DNA of 64,000 nucleotides from Chrysaora quinquecirrha. Its lineage: Eukaryota > Cnidaria > Scyphozoa > Semaeostomeae > Pelagiidae. The stretch's first letter is position 1, and each line of letters begins with the position of its first letter. Below, one piece after another: positions 26,101-36,137 of the stretch. The stretch spans positions 4,075,582 through 4,139,581 of the forward strand of contig JACTAT010000040.1 in the NCBI GenBank assembly GCA_014526335.1, read 5' to 3'. The notes under the pieces are model-generated. The model did no database searches, was not told the DNA's origin, and worked only from the letters and a program-made list of their open reading frames with translations. The position numbers and the translations under genes were made by a program.

Positions 26101-26661
26101 GTAATTGTGTGTTTTTCTTTGTTACAGGGATGGGATAATGTGTTTTATTTACTGATAGCCGCTGATCTTATAGCAGCAGTTGTAAGCAAACATTTTTCAT
26201 TTTTACAACAATTTCGAAGATTCTATAGTCTAAAGTACATACCATATAGTCTAAAGTACATTACCATATTCCATAAGCTCCCTCCCTTGAGTGAGTACCC
26301 CCTTTCAACTCAGCTGCCCATCAGGTTGGTCCCAGACACTCCTTCAAGGTGTATGTACAAGCTGATGATGGGAGTAATCAAGAAACACTTTTTCATCTAC
26401 TCGGAATCGTTCGGCGTAAATCGGGTCAAAAGCTGAAAGAAAACGTGAAAAGCGAAAAAATGAAATATGAAATAACTTTAAATTTTTTACTTGGATTGTT
26501 TAGGGAAGGGTTCTTTTTAGATGTACGATTCCCACTATTTGTCCTCTAGATTATCAATAAGCTATCGTGTGTAAAATGTAATGTTCCTTTTTCAGTTACT
26601 TTCCAGACAAGTTTTCCACGAATGCATATTTTGTACCAGAGTAATGCAAACCAAACTGTGA
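14115..26661 (+). CDS. SLC37A1/A2-like sugar-phosphate transporter, N-terminus in gap
   Basis: Nineteen exons: 14115-14184, 14348-14429, 15930-16065, 16632-16652, 16821-16876, 17396-17488, 18447-18520, 18827-18864, 19791-19880, 19973-20035, 20487-20577, 21605-21679, 22153-22238, 22371-22419, 24395-24468, 25124-25202, 25340-25383, 26128-26181, 26596-26661 (stop TGA). Phases agree at every junction, giving 446 residues; the family is about 500, so roughly 55 N-terminal residues are lost. Diagnostic blocks are VGNWFGEGRRGVVMGIWNSH, YTFLYWLPFYI, FDVGGIVGGILAGYISD, NGPYALITTAVSA, TVTAIIDGTGSFGAA and GWDNVFYLLIAADL. SLC37 proteins are 12-helix major-facilitator antiporters of the ER membrane exchanging glucose-6-phosphate for phosphate. 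A GTGAGT overlaps the stop codon, so the last exon might splice onward. Exon 16632-16652 is a 21-nt microexon. Introns carry many MITEs. Confidence 0.94.
15225..15597. repeat. TIR element with AATCTGTAAA words
   Basis: GGAATCAAGGAATGGGGAA near 15237 is mirrored by TTCCCATTCCTTGATTCC near 15555-15575. The interior repeats AATCTGTAA / TTACAGATT and AGAGAATC. It lies in an intron of the SLC37-like gene. Confidence 0.7.
17698..17820. repeat. (ATC)n / (GAT)n microsatellite
   Basis: ATCATCATC runs are interrupted by AACATT. Poly-Ile, poly-Ser and poly-Met frames across it are simple-repeat artefacts. Confidence 0.95.
18944..19215. repeat. AAACATTG-word MITE, copy 3
   Basis: Starts GGCCCTGGCGAAATGATCAA and ends GATCGTTTAGTCTGGGCC, with TTA to the left and TAA to the right. 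The interior iterates CAAACATTG / CAATGTTTG. It is inserted in an SLC37-like intron. Confidence 0.75.
19475..19733. repeat. AAACATTG-word MITE, copy 4
   Basis: Starts GGCCCTTGCCAATCGATC and ends TCGTTTGGCCAGGGCC, flanked by TAA on both sides (19472-19474, 19734-19736). It lies only 260 bp from copy 3 in the same intron. Confidence 0.78.
20672..21131. repeat. TIR element ATAGACCTTTTC
   Basis: ATAGACCTTTTCTAAAACG at the left is mirrored by TTTGAAAAGGTC at the right. GGAAGATGGTTGACATCTT and AAGATGTCCACCGTCTTCC are the inner arms. Same family as 13199-13595. Confidence 0.6.
22826..23776. repeat. TIR element GCCCCGGCCAAACG, split by a piggyBac-like insert
   Basis: It begins GCCCCGGCCAAACGT and ends ACGTTTAGCCAAGGC, with repeated ACATTGGC / TGTTGGCT words. 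The element at 23069-23629 is nested inside it, so this one inserted first. Confidence 0.55.
23069..23629. mobile_element. piggyBac-like non-autonomous element
   Basis: CCCTAATCCTACC and GGTAGGATTAGGG form the ends, flanked on both sides by TTAA (23065-23068 and 23630-23633), the piggyBac target. Each end is followed by a G- or C-run. No transposase frame is present. Confidence 0.75.
23945..24332. repeat. TA-target MITE, word TAAGCAAC
   Basis: Starts CACTATTTTTTTTAATAAGC and ends GCTTATTAAAAAAAAGTG with TA on both sides. The iterated word is GTTGCTTA or its complement. It lies about 60 bp upstream of an SLC37-like exon (24395). Confidence 0.8.
25547..25924. repeat. TA-target MITE, word TAAGAAAGT
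   Basis: Starts CACGTTTTTTTTTTTATAAG and ends CTTATAAAAAAAACGTG, flanked by TA on both sides. AAGAAAGT is iterated through the copy. The terminal bases differ (CACG rather than CACT) but co-vary at both ends. Confidence 0.82.
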
Positions 26662-26699
26662 GTATCTGCTTATTTCTCTGTAAAATCTATTGTGAATCT

Positions 26700-27172
26700 T
26701 TATTGGTAGATTGCGTCAAAGCTCTATAGGCCCAGCGGGGAATTTGGGTCACATGGGATACGCCAACGTTGTTTGGGGTAGCCTCTCAAATTCTAGAATA
26801 GAATCCCTACAACGTCTTCAAGACAGAGCTATTTCCATAATAGATACGTCCAGGATAACTAACCAATGGCAAAATAATTTCCTACGTGTCGAACAACTTA
26901 TAGCTTTTGATCGGGCAACTATGGCATATAAGATCATGAACAAACTTTGCCTTGAAAATCTCTGGAGTAAATTCCAACAAAGATCCGAATTCTCCAGGTA
27001 CAACACGCGATTCTGCAGAGATCTCCAGATCCCGAGATTTAATCTAGAATATGCCAAAAAAGGATTCTCTTATTCAGCCCTTAAGATCTGGAATGAAACC
27101 CCGATAAATATCAGGGAGCTTCCCACCTTGCGCCAATTTAAAAAACAAATGAAAACCAATTTGATGAGTTGA
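26700..27172 (+). pseudogene. LINE (CR1/L2-type) reverse-transcriptase C-terminal relic
   Basis: An open frame of 153 codons (26711-27172) encodes the region just C-terminal to the reverse-transcriptase core, with VVWGSLSNSRIESLQRLQDR, RDLQIPRFN, ALKIWNETPINIREL and LRQFKKQMKTNL. This pattern is typical of CR1/L2/Rex-like retrotransposon ORF2 C-termini. The 5' part of the element is absent, as in 5'-truncated LINE copies. It sits just after the stop codon of the SLC37-like gene. Confidence 0.8.
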
Positions 27173-27517
27173 AAATCAACCAAAAACACGACCCCCTGGA
27201 AGAACAACATTTATTTATATATATATTTTTTGTCTCTTGTTAATGAAACGAAGTAATTATGTAGCTAAGTAATGAAACTAACTGTTGAAGGGGTATTGTG
27301 TGAAAAAATGAAAAATGATAAAGTGTACCCAATACTATGTCTTGATACTATAGCTTTCTTTATAAACCAATCTCTTTGTATCATATTTTACACCTTTTCA
27401 AATGAAAAATTAAAATTTTGTCACAGAAATTTGAAAAATTCAGCACCTTTGTTTTAGTGTTTTTTGCAACAATCAGGGTAATGTTATCTTCAAGATTCAA
27501 TTAAATTGCTTTATCCT

Positions 27518-28059
27518 CACGCTAGCGAATCTATAATCACTACTGTGGTGGATAATCACTACTGTGGTGGTACTATTTGCGTACTGTGGTGGTAGTTTCT
27601 GCGTACTGTGGTGGATAATCACTACTTGTGGTGGGTTACTATGCTTGCGGTGGTGGCAGTTTTGGAGTAATGTGGTGGATAATCACTACTTTGGTGGTAC
27701 TATTTGCGTACTGTGGTGGTAGTTTTTGCGTACTGTGGTGGATAATCACTACTTGTGGTGGGTTATAATGCTTTATGTGATGAATACGAATCATAGCAAA
27801 ACTCTATAGATCAAGCAAGAAAAAACCACAAAATCCACCACAGTACGCCAAAACTGCCACCACCGCAAGCATAGTAACCCACCACAAGTAGTGATTATCC
27901 ACCACAGTACGCCAAAACTGCCACCACCGCAAGCATAGTAACCCACCACAAGTAGTGATTATCCACCACAGGACGCAGAAACTACCACCACAGTACGCAA
28001 ATAGTACCACCACAGTAGTGATTATCCACCACAGTAGCGATTATAGATTCGCTAGCGTG
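27518..28059. repeat. CACGCTAGCG-family MITE with GTGGTGG words
   Basis: Perfect ends CACGCTAGCGAATCTATAAT / ATTATAGATTCGCTAGCGTG with a 5-bp duplication ATCCT (27513-27517, 28060-28064). Unit 2 of the tandem duplication (near 34710) has the uninterrupted site TTATCCTTCTATT. The interior iterates TACTGTGGTGG and complement, so it can fold into a long hairpin. Confidence 0.9.
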
Positions 28060-28128
28060 ATCCTTCTATTCTTTCATTTTAAATTGTTTAATTTTATACA
28101 CGTGCATGCAATTTGAAGGTCGGAGCTG

Positions 28129-28474
28129 CACTCTTTTTTTATAAGAACCAGGAAATTTTGATCGAGGCTGGCTGTTCTTAAGTTTTTGCCTTTTTAAAGC
28201 CTGAAATGTTCTTCATCTGTTCTTAATTCCTTGGTTACTGAGACATCTAGATTTTGTCAATGGATGTCTTTAGTGGTAATAGGGTTGTGAGAAAATGGAG
28301 CATGCTTGTCCAGTTCACTGTTTGCTTGATTTTACCTTGTCTGACTGTCGTACTTTCATATTTAGCTGATATTCTCAGGGCTTGTGAAAACGCCCACTCT
28401 CAGCTTGTTCTTAAAATCTGGGCATAATCCAGGCTTGTGTTCTTATAAAATTGTTCTTATAAAAACAAAGAGTG
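28129..28474. repeat. TA-target MITE, word TAAGAAC
   Basis: Starts CACTCTTTTTTTATAAGAAC and ends GTTCTTATAAAAACAAAGAGTG. The right flank is TA; the left is TG. The empty site in unit 2 reads GGAGCTAGTTG (TA at 34780-34781), so the left flank is a mutated TA. The internal word is TGTTCTTA. Confidence 0.88.
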
Positions 28475-28495
28475 TAGTTGTCCCCCAAAATCTGA

Positions 28496-29646
28496 GGCCC
28501 TGGCCAAACGATCTAACATTGTTGGTCACACATTTGAGATTTTGCTTCTCAAACAAAATTTGTAACCGTTGGGCTACGTCCACAAACATTGCTCGTCCCT
28601 ACAAGCATAGGATGTTTTTGAGGTTTTTCAAAACCATTACTGAAGGAATTCTACTTGCCAAGCAATGTTTAGCGACGTGGTCAAACATTTGTTGTAAAGC
28701 AAATTTAAAGGGTTGCACCAACAATGTTTGATCGTTTGGCCACATCGCAAAACATTGCTCGTCCAACATTTTTTGCGTGATACAAGCATAGAATGTTTTT
28801 GAAGTTTTTCAAAACCATTACTGAAGGAATTCTACTTGCCAAGCAATGTTTAGCGACGTGGTCAAACATTTGTTGTAAAGCAAATTTAAAGGGTTGCACC
28901 AACAATGTTTGATCATTTGGCCACATCGCAAAACATTGCTCGTCCAACATTTTTTGCGTGATACAAGCATGGGATGTTTTTGAAGTTTTTCAAAACCATT
29001 ACTGAAGGAATTCTACTTGCCAAGCAATGTTTAGCGACGTGGTCAAACATTTGTTGTAAAGCAAATTTAAAGGGTTGCACCAACAATGTTTGATCGTTTG
29101 GCCACATCGCAAAACATTGCTCGTCCAACATTTTTTGCGTGATACAAGCATAGAATGTTTTTGAAGTTTTTCAAAACCATTACTGAAGGAATTCTACTTG
29201 CCAAGCAATGTTTAGCGACGTGGTCAAACATTTGTTGTAAAGCAAATTTAAAGGGTTGCACCAACAATGTTTGATCGTTTGGCCACATCGCAAAACATTG
29301 CTCGTCCAACATTTTTTGCGTGATACAAGCATAGAATGTTTTTGAAGTTTTTCAAAACCATTACTGAAGGAATTCTACTTGCCAAGCAATGTTTAGCGAC
29401 GTGGTCAAACATTTGTTGTAAAGCAAATTTAAAGGGTTGGACCAACAATGTTTGATCGTTTTGCCACATCACAAAACATTGCTGGTCCAACATTTTTTGC
29501 GTGATACAAGCATAGAATGTTTTTGAAGTTTTTCAAAACCATTACTGAAGGAATTCTACTTGCCAAGCAATGTTTAGCGACGTGGCCAAACATTTTTTGT
29601 AAAGCAAATTTAAAATGGTTGACCAACAGTGTTTGATCATTTGGCA
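28496..29646. repeat. AAACATTG-word MITE expanded as a 181-bp tandem array
   Basis: It begins GGCCCTGGCCAAACGATC and contains about six units of exactly 181 bp, nearly identical, each with AACATTTTTTGCGTGATAC and AAAACCATTACTGAAGGAAT. The matching element in unit 2 (34801-35068) has a single unit, so the array grew after the duplication. The series of 81-residue open frames is the repeat in translation. Confidence 0.92.
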
Positions 29647-29984
29647 AGGAAGGGCTCAAGGACCGCTTGTCAAAAGGCTGCTGAAATGAAGAGCTTTTAT
29701 TTGGAATTTTCGCTACCGCTCGCACTTATTACAATCTTGTTTTGATTGTTTATTGTTTTAAATTCTAGTTTTGCCAGTTTCATTGATAATTTATAACTGT
29801 TTAATTGTAATATCTAGTCATGTATAATAAAATAAACTAATATTTTTATATAGATTTAAAAATAGATAACATTTATAATTATTAACATCTTGGAATTTAA
29901 GGTTCAATTTTATCGTAGCCTTTTGAAATTTAATAGTGGGTTGCACGTCACAATCATGTCTGAAAATTGAATTTTTATGATTAA

Positions 29985-30600
29985 TTTCTTCTCATCTTGG
30001 AAGAATCAATCATTTCTAACCTTGGGAGACTGGGATCTCAAGTTCCAATTGCCTCTTCTTCACTATCTTCGTCTTCTGCACCAATGCTCTCTGCTCTTCT
30101 CAGCTGGAAAGACTGAGAAATCAATCTTTTCTAACCTTGGAAGACTGAGATCTCAAGTTCCCATTGCCTCTTCTTCACTATCTTCATCTTCTTCCCCATT
30201 GCTTCTCTGCTCTTCTCAGTTTTGTAGACTGAGACATCAGTATCTTCTAACCTGGGAAGATTGAGATCTCAAGATTGCTCTTCTCAGCTTGGAAGACTGA
30301 AATATCATTCATTTTTAACCTTTGAAGACTGAGATCTCTAGTTCCGATTGCCTCTTCCTCACCATCTTCGTCTTCTACCCAAATGCGCTTCTGCTCTTCT
30401 CAGCTTTGAAGAATGTGAACAATCTCTTCTAACCTTGGAAGACTGAGATCTCATGTTCAAATTGCCTCTTCGTCGCTATCTTCGTCTTTTGCCCCAATGC
30501 TCTTCTCAGCTTGGAAGAATGGGATATCAATCTCTTCTAACCTTTGAAGATAGAGATCTTAAATTTCACCCGCCCCTTTCGTCATGCCTTCGTCTCCTGC
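29985..30600. repeat. Minisatellite of GGAAGACTGAGATCTCA units with WGRRRR-like segments
   Basis: Units of roughly 60-100 bp carry TTGGAAGACTGAGATCTCA and, on the minus strand, TGGGGCAGAAGACGAAGAT-like cores resembling the end of the peptide genes' terminal exon (for example LGRRRRW at 30362-30382). They lie just downstream of the minus-strand peptide gene. Most units have stops and no splice acceptor, so they look like relics rather than exons. Confidence 0.75.
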
Positions 30601-30604
30601 CCCA
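30584..30604 (-). pseudogene. Relic of the peptide terminal exon (WGRRRRH)
   Basis: On the minus strand this encodes IDWGRRRRHDERGG then a stop, aligning with GVDWGRRRRW of the family-3 gene. It is 3' of the intact terminal exon at 30845-30945 and has no cysteine block or clear acceptor. Confidence 0.45.
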
Positions 30605-30844
30605 GTCGATGCCATTAGTCTTTGAGATGACTTTAAGGCCAGTACTTGTTCGCGTCGACTATTGTTGTTTGAAAAATGGCACATTCGTCGCTTTTTATAT
30701 GGAAGTTACCGCGGGGTATACGATTTGATATCAGAAGACAGAAAAAGAAACTCATTTGATCGTAAGAATATTCTCATGATAAGATCATACATAATAAATG
30801 AATATCACGCATAAAACAGTTATTTGAGATCTTGCTTCACTCCT

Positions 30845-32921
30845 TTACCATCGTCTTCTCCTGCCCCAACGGACACCCCAGTTTGCGCATCGACGACGAC
30901 AGCTTAGGCCGCAAGGGGAACAAAACCCGGGAGACGGTCCGGCATCTGTTGGGAAAGAGAAATTGCATTATTCAATTTCATTAACGATTCGTGATTTTTT
31001 ATATACCGTATTATCATGAAGAAAGCCTCCATTTTTCAACACCCTTTACAAATTTTGAATTATGTAATAATACTCTTCCCATAGACTTATTACATTCGTC
31101 GTAGTCTACGCTCCACACTCAACCACCCCGCTTCAACTACTCTGAGGAAACAGCAATTATGTTGTTGTAGTTGTTAGCAGCTGTTTCCGAAAGAGTGGAG
31201 GAATGTAATAAGTCTACTGTTCCCACCCCCACCTGTTCCAACCCCCCAGCCATTAGGCCCCTAAGAGAAATTTATGCAAACTATTGATTCTACATTAAAA
31301 CATAAAAAAAAATCGGCTTAATAGAGCTAAAATCTAACCAAATATAAATTAAATGAAATTTATTATATCACGCTACAGAGTTGCATACAACATACAACAC
31401 AACGGCTTTAACAATGGAGATATGAAATATTTGATCTTTTGGCCTAGGCCCTAGTGGTGGATCCAGTTTATGAGATTGTTGCCTGCTCTCATCACCGCAG
31501 TTCTAGCCCTCTTCCCGTCTTTGACCACCACCCCGCAAGGATCTCCGCCTTGCAAGGGCCATCACTTATAAAGGACTGTGCATTAAAAATATTAAGAAAG
31601 AGCACCCTATCCCAAGACGTGTACCTCTATATAGGTATTTTATTCTGGTTTTCAGTCCTTAGCTTGGTCAAAGTCAGGAGTGCTGTTCCCTGGTCCTTAT
31701 CCAAGTTCCTGTTTTAGGGTCCCAAGAAAGGTCCTGTCCCTCAGCCCTGTTCCATGATCCTGTTCTCAGTTCCCTCTGAAGGTCCTGTTCCTTGAGCCAA
31801 GTTCAAGGTCCGGTTTCCCAGTCCTAATCCAGGATCCAAATTCCAGGTTCTCGGCCCTGTTCCAAGGTCCTGAAAGCACTGCAGTTTATCCAAGACCCCA
31901 TCTCCGGATCACACGGTATCGGATTCAATTTTAAGCTGTGTTCATATGGCCCCACTCCCTTTCACATCACGTCGCAGCGCCTATTGTTTTAGACGCCACT
32001 GCATAGCAGCCAGAGGTGTTAAAAACTTCTTTTGTACTGAGCTCTCGCTGTCTATTCAAAACAGAAGTGCTGGAATAATGTCGTATCGGATTCGTGTGTT
32101 CAAACGAGCCCCAAAGCGATCCGATACGAAAAATCACTCCGCAAAAACGGTTACGAAGCATATCGGATTCAATCGGAGCCGTGTGAACAGAACGGATCAG
32201 AAATGAATCCGGTATCGTGTGCACGGGGCCTGAAAATTTATCATTGAAACTCACCTTGACGTTCAGTGTCCTCCTCATCCTGAGTTGCTTCAAAATTACT
32301 TTCTGTCTCATCTTTATCTTCTTCGTCATTCGCATCTTAAATCAGAATTTCTGGCATTTAACAACACTAATTTTTTATAGGAAATTTTGTTCCAAAAAAT
32401 AGAGTAAGGTTTTTTTAGGTTTTTGAGATGCATTGAAAACTTTTATATGATTTTGTGAATTTAAACGCCTCCCTAATAATTAGGGTGCTTCAGGGAACAT
32501 GGGAACATGCGAAATAGATCAAGGTAACAAGGGTAATAAGGGAATGTGGCCAAAATGAAGAAGGGAATAAGGGAACATCATCGGGCAACAGGGATCAGGT
32601 AAAATCCAATCCTCCCTATCAGTCTGCTTGACTATCAATTAGAAGTATAATCCTACAAAACTCCAGGGAAAAATGAGATTTTCTCAAGGGAAGAGAGGAA
32701 AATGCACCCTAACCCCCCCTGAACGACCCTGGATAATTTTAAAAAATTACGCGTCGTTCCCCTAAAATCGGTAAAGTCGATTACTTCTTCCATCTTCCAT
32801 AACATAGTCATATAATAAAGATCAAAGAAAATTTAAAAGAGGGGAAAAAATGAAACTTACTGCAAAATACCAATGCAAGCCCAAGAACAAGAACCAAAAG
32901 CAAAGTTGTCTTCATTTTCAT
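30845..32921 (-). CDS. Secreted acidic-pro/Cys-cationic peptide precursor, WGRRRRW family member 2
   Basis: Minus-strand exons: 32921-32861, 32335-32255, 30945-30845 (stop TAA), phase 1-1, predicted 80 residues. Exon 1: signal peptide; the second ATG (32915) gives 18 residues that align one-to-one with member 1. Exon 2: pro-region of 26 full codons, Asp/Glu-rich, ending EEDTERQ. Exon 3: AGPSPGF, then four cysteines in C-x2-C-x3-C-x3-C spacing with RRR before the last, then a Trp-Gly tail ending WGRRRRW. Before the ATG, a T-run and CCGCAG precede GGCTGATCTG, probably the acceptor of a 5' UTR intron. The acidic pro-region and basic mature region nearly balance, as in cationic antimicrobial precursors; four cysteines could make two disulphides. 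TIR elements fill intron 2. No known family recognised. Confidence 0.75.
31082..31216. repeat. Short TIR element TAGACTTATTACATTC
   Basis: TAGACTTATTACATTCGTCG and GGAATGTAATAAGTCTA are inverted ends about 135 bp apart; the interior has GTTGTTGTAGTTG and CTGTTTCC words. It sits in intron 2 of peptide gene 2, with the sister copy at the same place in gene 3. Confidence 0.75.
31655..31880. repeat. Degenerate GGTCCTGTTCC minisatellite
   Basis: Imperfect 12-20 bp units around AGGTCCTGTTCC / CCCTGTTCCA are repeated about ten times. The sister copy is at 37325-37550. No coding signal. Confidence 0.75.
31906..32230. repeat. TIR element with ATCGGATTC words
   Basis: ACACGGTATCGGATTCAATT at the left mirrors GAATCCGGTATCGTGTGCAC at the right. 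The interior repeats CGGATTC / ATCCGATAC. The 86-codon open frame inside (31946-32206) is not supported as a gene; in the sister copy the frame changes after 60 codons. Confidence 0.65.
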
Positions 32922-32988
32922 TCAGATCAGCCCTGCGGTAAAAAAACTTGTGATTTTAAATAATAAATTGAATGGGTATACTTATATG

Positions 32989-33132
32989 CAGTGGTGTAGA
33001 GCTGGAAAATAACTAGGGGGGCTCTGCTGTGAATTTCGTTGAAGAACAATGCCAAAATATGAAAAATGACCTTTTTCCTCATAAACTAGGGGGGCTCAGC
33101 TCCCCCCAGCTCCCCCCAGCTCTACACCCCTG
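32989..33132. mobile_element. Short hAT-like MITE in peptide gene 2 upstream region
   Basis: CAGTGGTGTAGAGCTGG and CCAGCTCTACACCCCTG are the ends. The 8-bp flanks CTTATATG / CTCATATG differ at one base. Unit 2 lacks it, so it inserted after the duplication or was lost there. It lies about 70 bp upstream of the start codon of peptide gene 2. Confidence 0.75.
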
Positions 33133-33244
33133 CTCATATGTACACAAGGACACTTATTTTGCAAAATAACTTTTATCCATAAACTATTGCAAGATTTCTA
33201 AAGTCTGGGCTATTTTATCATAGTAAAGGGTTTTTACAGTTTCT

Positions 33245-33500
33245 TACAGTCAGACAGTCTTATCTATATATAAACCGTACATATATATAAATCTATATAT
33301 AAATATATATAGATTATCTATATATATATATATATAATTATATAAAAGATACTATTTAAGTCGGATGCTAAAAAGAGAAAGCAGACAAAAAAACACGATT
33401 TAATTCAGCACACTGAGGCCTTGCTAGCTAATGCTTTAATCAGAGTGTGATGTATATACATCTTATCTATATATAAATCTATATATAAACCGTACCCCTA
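33245..33500. repeat. TATA-rich simple repeat
   Basis: CTATATATAAA and TATATATATATA runs, partly present at 39180-39210 in the sister unit. No other feature seen. Confidence 0.8.
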
Positions 33501-34289
33501 AGCCTGTAACATAAAATAAATGGCCTGAAGCCCAAATAATCGACGATTCCATTGAGCTCTTTAGCCCAGTGGAAACATCGTTGGTTCTCTCATCACGCAG
33601 GAGTACATGTTTGAACCCCATCTTTTGCGGTATGCCTCTCGGGAAAAACTCTCCCACATAATCGCGTATTTTGAGTGGACAAATAAAAGACCAGTACAAG
33701 ACCAGAAAAAGTTCCTTAAGTTTCAGGATACTACAGTTTCTTTTTATCATTCAAGGGTCGGTTTCTTAAAAAAAATGCGCGTAATGCAACAAAACATACG
33801 TACCTAAACCCAAAAAGTGACGAAGCCAAATGTTTGCAATGCACATGCACAATCAATCTTCAATTCTTTAGCTTATAAAATTGCTATGATATGCTATGTT
33901 TTTATGGTTTTTCCGCTGGGTCTTTAGTGTCCTATTCTTATGGCGGAAGAATTTATTCACTTTGGTTTGCATAATTTCAAAATGAAACGATCTGATTGGA
34001 TGCTGAATTGTATTCAGAATAAGTAATAACAATTGTTTTCCGTTGAGCGGAAGAATTTCTCAAGACCTGCCAATATTGAGTTGGTATGTATAAATTTCTC
34101 TACACTATTTCAGCCACCCTTCTAGAGGCAGACTTGTCTCCAGTCTATTTCTCAATGGTGGACCTTTGGAGAAGGGCATTGAGAAATAGTCCTGGGGCAA
34201 GTCAATCCCACAGGCCGCAGGAACGCGTCGAACAATCATTCGTCTCCCCCCCCCACCCCTTTGAAAGGACAGCATAAATGCGCCTTTTC

Positions 34290-34580
34290 TTCCTGTCTTG
34301 GAAGACTGATATCTCAGTCTTCATTCATCTTGTATTTTTTTTCTTCTTAGCTGCGTATCTTTGAAAGAAAAGGGAGACGTTGTTCCTTCTTCACGCCTTG
34401 GAAGACTGTGCTCTCAGTCTCTTCCTACTTTTCTGTCTTCTTAACTTTCCATCTTTGGAAGAATGAGAACTTTACGTCCTGCTTTCTTTGGAAGACTGAG
34501 ATGTCAGGCTCTTTTCCTCTTACTTTTCTATCTTCCTAAATTTGTATAATTGGAAGAATTCAATCCATTAGGTCTGTTCT
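34290..34580. repeat. Minisatellite of TTGGAAGACTGAG units, upstream array of unit 1
   Basis: Repeated TCTTGGAAGACTGA, CATCTTTGGAAGAATGAGA and CTTTTCTGTCTTC blocks. Unlike the downstream array, no WGRRRR-coding core is present. Confidence 0.7.
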
Positions 34581-34800
34581 TCTCTCCCGAGTTACTTTTC
34601 TGTCTTAGTTTAGTATCTGTGGAATAATATATTAATTAATCCTGAGATAGCTGGCTATGAGTCTGCTACTGATAGAGAATAAATGATTCTTTTGCAACAA
34701 TCAGGGTAATTTATCCTTCTATTCTTTCATTTTAAACTGTTTAATTTTATACGCGTACATGCAATTTGAAGGTCGGAGCTAGTTGTCCCCCAAAATCTGA

Positions 34801-35068
34801 GGCCCTGGCCAAACGATCTAACATGGTTGGTCAAACATTTGACGTTTTACTTCTCAAACAAAATTTGTGACTGTTGGGCCACGTCCACAAACATTGCTCG
34901 TCCAACATTTTTTGCGTGATGTGATGCAAGCATATAGAATGTTTTTTAAGTTTTTCAAAACCATTACTGAAGGAATTCTGCTTGCCAAGCAATGTTTAGC
35001 GACGTGGTCAAACATTTGTTTTAAAGCAAATTTAAAATGGTTGACCAACAGTGTTTGATCATTTTGCA
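34801..35068. repeat. AAACATTG-word MITE, single-unit sister copy
   Basis: Starts GGCCCTGGCCAAACGATC and ends near GTTTGATCATTTTGCAAGG. It is orthologous to the array at 28496-29646 but unexpanded. Confidence 0.85.
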
Positions 35069-35162
35069 AGGAAGGGCTTAAGGACCGCTTGTCGAAAGGC
35101 TGCTGGTATGGAGAGCTTTTATTCTCGCCGAATGAATTTTCGCTACCGCTCGCAATTATTGC

Positions 35163-35385
35163 AATTGAAGACTGAGATCTCTAGTTCCGATTGCCTCTTC
35201 CTCGCCATCTTCGTCTTCTACCCCAATGCGCTTCTACTCTTCTCAGCTTTGAAGAATGGAATATCAATCTCTTCTAACCTTGGAAGACTGAGATCTCATG
35301 TTCAAATTGCCTCTTCGTCGCTATCTTCGTCTTTTGCCCAAATGCTCTTCTCAGCTTTGAAGAATGGGATATCAATCTGGGATAT
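35163..35385. repeat. Minisatellite unit encoding WGRRRRW on the minus strand
   Basis: Positions 35225-35205 on the minus strand read W-G-R-R-R-R-W and differ from the end of peptide gene 1 by one base in 21. The frame continues past it (RGRGNRN, then stop) and lacks the cysteines. Further units follow with GKRRR-like cores. Confidence 0.65.
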
Positions 35386-35777
35386 CAATAGTGAGACATT
35401 TATTGTTCATGAAGGACATTTAAAATTAAAGTCTGCGATGAGATACGGATAGGATTTTCGAATTTACGCAGCAGTAATACTACTAACTTTGCGTCTTAAG
35501 TTGACACCAAAATGTTTGGAATATTCTCAGTAGACCTGGAAATTTGGTGGCAAACAATTTCATTAAGCATTTACCATCGAACTGTTTGACTTTTATTAAG
35601 GCTGTTAATAATAGGATTTTCGAATGCGGACAGGGCATAGAAACGTTGCATTAGAATTCAAGTGGATGGAACACAGTCAGAGATACCCTTAACCTCCGTG
35701 ACTCACCGACTCACTATCCCACCCAAGGTTGTGTTTTATAAAACTTGGCTTATATTTGACCTTCAGCTTTCATATTA

Positions 35778-36066
35778 TAATGATAATGATGATGATGATT
35801 TTGATGACATGAAGATTATGATGATTATGATGATGGTGATGGTGATGATGATTACTATTATGATTTTGATGGCATGATGATGATGATAATGACCTGATGA
35901 TGATTATGATTACGATAATGATGATGATTATGATGATGGTAATGATGATGATGATGATGATGAGGATGATTCTAATGGTGATCCAAATGTAATAGTTGAT
36001 GATGGCGATAATGATAATTTTGACGGTGCTGATAACTATGATGATGATTATGATGATGATGATAAT
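35778..36066. repeat. (GAT)n microsatellite
   Basis: Imperfect GATGATGAT run of about 290 bp. The Ile- and His-rich frames on both strands are artefacts. Confidence 0.95.
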
Positions 36067-36137
36067 GTTCTTTTTTTTGTCCACAGTTTAATACCCTTTT
36101 ATCAATTCTCCTATGTGTTTACCATTACAAGTAGACT

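Larger units (their letters stand above)
27466..34690. repeat. Tandem duplication, unit 1
   Basis: Unit 1 and unit 2 (34691-40945) start with the same TTGCAACAATCAGGGTAAT and run in the same order: MITE, minisatellite, peptide gene, TIR elements, second minisatellite. The end of unit 1 (TAATATATTAATTAATCC near 34625) corresponds to TAATATATTAATG near 40930. Unit 1 carries extra insertions at 27518 and 28129, an extra hAT-like insert at 32989, and an expanded MITE at 28496. Confidence 0.85.

Noticed and set aside
28496..29646. 181-bp repeat array as coding repeats or a CRISPR-like array
   Set aside because: Units are abutting with no unique spacers and match a known single-unit MITE elsewhere in the window. 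The 81-residue frames are translations of the repeat.
29985..30600. Minisatellite WGRRRR units as alternative terminal exons
   Set aside because: No unit has a pyrimidine tract and AG acceptor in the right phase, none carries the cysteines, and most contain early stops. Kept only as a relic-array finding.
30845..30865. C-terminal RRRRW as a cnidarian RWamide neuropeptide
   Set aside because: Amidated neuropeptides need a Gly after the C-terminal residue. Here Trp is followed directly by a stop in all three genes, and there is one copy per precursor.
31946..32206. Open frame starting MAPLPFTS, conserved in both tandem units (also 37621)
   Set aside because: It lies inside a TIR element, has no splice or family signal, and its reading frame is not kept after residue 60 between copies.
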